Assembly (NCBI GenBank): GCA_965243175.1 | Contig: OZ251532.1 | Span: forward strand, 3,968,001 to 4,032,000 | Direction of reading: 5' to 3' | DNA length: 64,000 bases | From: VXYL01 sp965243175 | GTDB lineage: Bacteria; Pseudomonadota; Gammaproteobacteria; Pseudomonadales; Azotimanducaceae | In this document: in pieces, positions 56,701 through 59,700 of the stretch | Layout of the letters: the number at the start of each line of letters is the position of its first letter | Position numbering within the stretch: the first letter of the stretch is position 1 | Notes under the pieces: model-generated | The model's input: the letters and a program-made list of their open reading frames with translations, nothing else | Told to the model about the DNA's origin: nothing | The model's database searches: none | Made by a program: the position numbers and the translations under genes

Positions 56701-59700
56701 GATGCCGCTCGCCGACGTCGGGGCCCGCAGCTGCGCGGCGGTGCGGCCTTCGGGCGAGGTCGAATCGCTGTCGTCGGCGATGTTCGCCGAGTTCCAGTAG
56801 CTGGACGTCGCCGGGCCGTTCGTGACGCCGTACAGCGACGCGCCGCTGGGGCCGGTCACCGCGCCGGTCGCGTAGCTCGCCGACACCGCGCCGCCGGTGC
56901 GGTTCCAGCCCACCAGACCCGCCGCCTGGCCGGTCGCCGTGGTCGCGTTCACCGCCGCCGTCGAGTAGCTGGCGACCACCGACGAGCGCCTTCCCGCCAG
57001 CCCCAGCAGGCCGCCGACGACGCCGCTGCCGTCCACCGCGCCCGTCGTCCACACCGCCGCCACGCGGGCGGTGCCGACGACGCGGCCGGCGAGCAGGCCG
57101 ATCCTGTTGCTGGTCGAGACCACGCGGGCGTCCGCCACGCCCAGCCGCGAGATCGACGCGCCATCCACCACGCCGAACAGCCCTTGGAAGCGGGCTGTCG
57201 AGTTCACGAACAGGTTGTGGATCACGTGGCCGTTGCCGTCGAAGACCGCCCGGAACGGGTTGCTGCCGTCGCCGATCGGCGTCCAGCCGCTGCCGCCGTT
57301 GTGGTAGGCGTCGCCGGAGTCGCTGGCCGGCGGGCTGCCGGTCCACGTGGAACCGTCGCCGTCGGTGTCGAAGTCCAGGTCCGCGACCAGCTCGTAGCCC
57401 GTGCAGACCGCCGCGCCGCTGTCCAGCGGACACCCCATGCCCGCCGGGTGGCGGGGAAAGGCGGCGCGGTAGGAGGCCTCGTTCGCCGCCGACGGCACGC
57501 CGGCGCCGCGCAGGTCCCAGCGCACGGCGTTCAGCTGCGCCAGCGTCGAGATCTCGATCAGGCCGTCGTTGTCGACGTCGTAGTCGACGAAAATGCCGTC
57601 GTCGTCCACCAGACCCACGCGCAACAGGCCGTTCACGGCGTTGTAGCCGCCGCCGTTCGCCACGTGCGAGATCGACGCCGACTCGCCGAGCGGGTCGAGG
57701 TCGTCCAAGGCTTTCGCTGTCAGCGTTCGCCCGGTGGCCCAGTTCTGCGGCGTGAACGTCAGTGCCGTGGCGTCCAGGGACACCAGCGACGCGTCGTCGA
57801 TCGTGATCGCCACCGTCACGTTGGCGGTCGGCTGCGCCGACAGCGACACCGCGTAGCGCGCCGCGTTCAGCCGGTGTCCACGCGCCTCGTACAGCACCAG
57901 CGGCCCGGGATCCTGCCGCGGCGTGCTCGGCACCACGTCCACCAGCACCTCGCCACGGTCGTCGTCCGCCACCGTCACCGTCACTTCGCCGACGTTGCCG
58001 AACACCGGCACGCTGTGGACGATCGCGACCGACTCGGCGCTCGCGTCGTCGTCCGGCAGCGCCCTGACCGTCACCGTGCGCGGCGTCGCCCAGTCGGCCG
58101 CGGTGAACGTCAGCACGCTCTGGTCGCCGGCCGTGCCGCCGTCGACGTCCACCGCCACCGACGCGGCGGTGCTGGCCACCGTCAACGCCACCGGGTCGGT
58201 CGGCGGCTCGTCGAGCCGCACCGTGTAGGTGCCGGTGTTCGCGCCCGGACGCTCGTTCAGCGCCAGCGTGGTGCGGCTCAGCCGCAGCTCGAAGGTCGCC
58301 GCCACCGGCACCGGCGGCGTCGCCAAGGCGGCGGACCCCATGTGCGCCGACGCGGCGACGAAAAGGGCCAGCGACCGCTCGGAATCGAAGTCCGTGTCGT
58401 TGTAGCGCAGTGTCAGCGTCGCCTGCGTGTCTCCCGACGACACTGGCGATACCGAACCGACGGTGAGGCCCGGCACGCCAGTCGCAAGCGTGAAGTTCGC
58501 CGCCACGACACCGCTCGAATAGGTCGTGTTCGCCAGCTCGACCGTCAGCGTGGCACCGTCGAGGTTCGCTTCCTCCAGTTCCGCCGGGTTGGTGGCGACG
58601 ATGGCGGCGCGCGGCGCATTGGCGCCGTCGACCTTGTGCGCGCCGCTGTTCGAGATCGCCGAATCCCCCAGTGCCAACGCCGCGTCCTCGGTGCCGGCGA
58701 GCTCGCGGATGGTGCCGCTGTTCAGCGTCAGCGCGGCGTCCTCAATGCTTAGGCCGTTCGGGTCCGAATCCGCCTGCACTACGGTGTAGCGGAAGACCAG
58801 CTCCGTGTCGCCGTCCCCCGACGTGTACGCCGCCTGGCGCGTCCGGCTGCCGATCGCGAGCGCGAGTTGTGGAGCGCCGGTCACGTCCACCACCTTGTTG
58901 AAGGCGACGGTGGCCTCGATGGTCTCGCCCAGGTTGTAGGTGTCGCCCAGCGCCGGGGCGTTCAGCGTCACGGCCGCGACCGCGGGCGGGCCGGCTTGGC
59001 TGTCCACCTTGTACTGCGAGGCGTTGGTGAAGGCGCGGCGGCCGAGGCGGATGTCCGCGGCCACGGTGGCGTCGCGGTCGTCGTTGACGGCGCCGCCGTT
59101 CAGCCTCAGGGCGCCCTCAAAGACGCTGACGCCGTCGGCGTCGAAGTCGCCAGCCTGCACGACGTGGCGGAAGCGCAGCCGGTTCGAGGGCACGAATCGG
59201 AACAAGGGCAGCTGCTTCGTCTGCTGGCCGATCGTCAGGGCGAGCCGCGGCGCGCCGGTGACCGCCACCGGGCGGTCGAAGTCGACGCTCAGGTCGATGC
59301 GTTCGCCGAGCCGGTAGGTCTCGTCGTTGGCCGGAGCGCGGCGGAAGAACACCGCGTCCACCCTCGGCCTCGTGAGCCTGGTGCCGTCCACCTTGTGGTC
59401 GCCGCTGTCGGCGATGGCGTGGTCGCCGAGGCCGAGGACGGCGTTCCTGGTGCGCTGCATCAGCCTGATGGTGCCGCCGTTCAGGGTCAGCGCGTTCGCG
59501 GCGATGCTGATGCCGTCCGCGTCGACGTCCGCTCGCACCAGCTTGTAGCTGAACACCAGCGAATCGGTGCCGGTGCCGCGGGCGTAGTTGGCCTGGCGGG
59601 TGTTCGTGCCAATACGGAGCGCCAGCTGGGGCGTGCCGACGACGTCCACCACGCGGTCGAACGTGACCGTCGCCTCGACGGTCTCGCCGCGCTCGTAGGT

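Noticed and set aside
34690..58617. DxDGD loops considered as dockerin or EF-hand domains
   Set aside because: The loops occur singly inside GLUG modules without the paired F-loop/helix layout of dockerins or EF-hands. Calcium binding remains possible.
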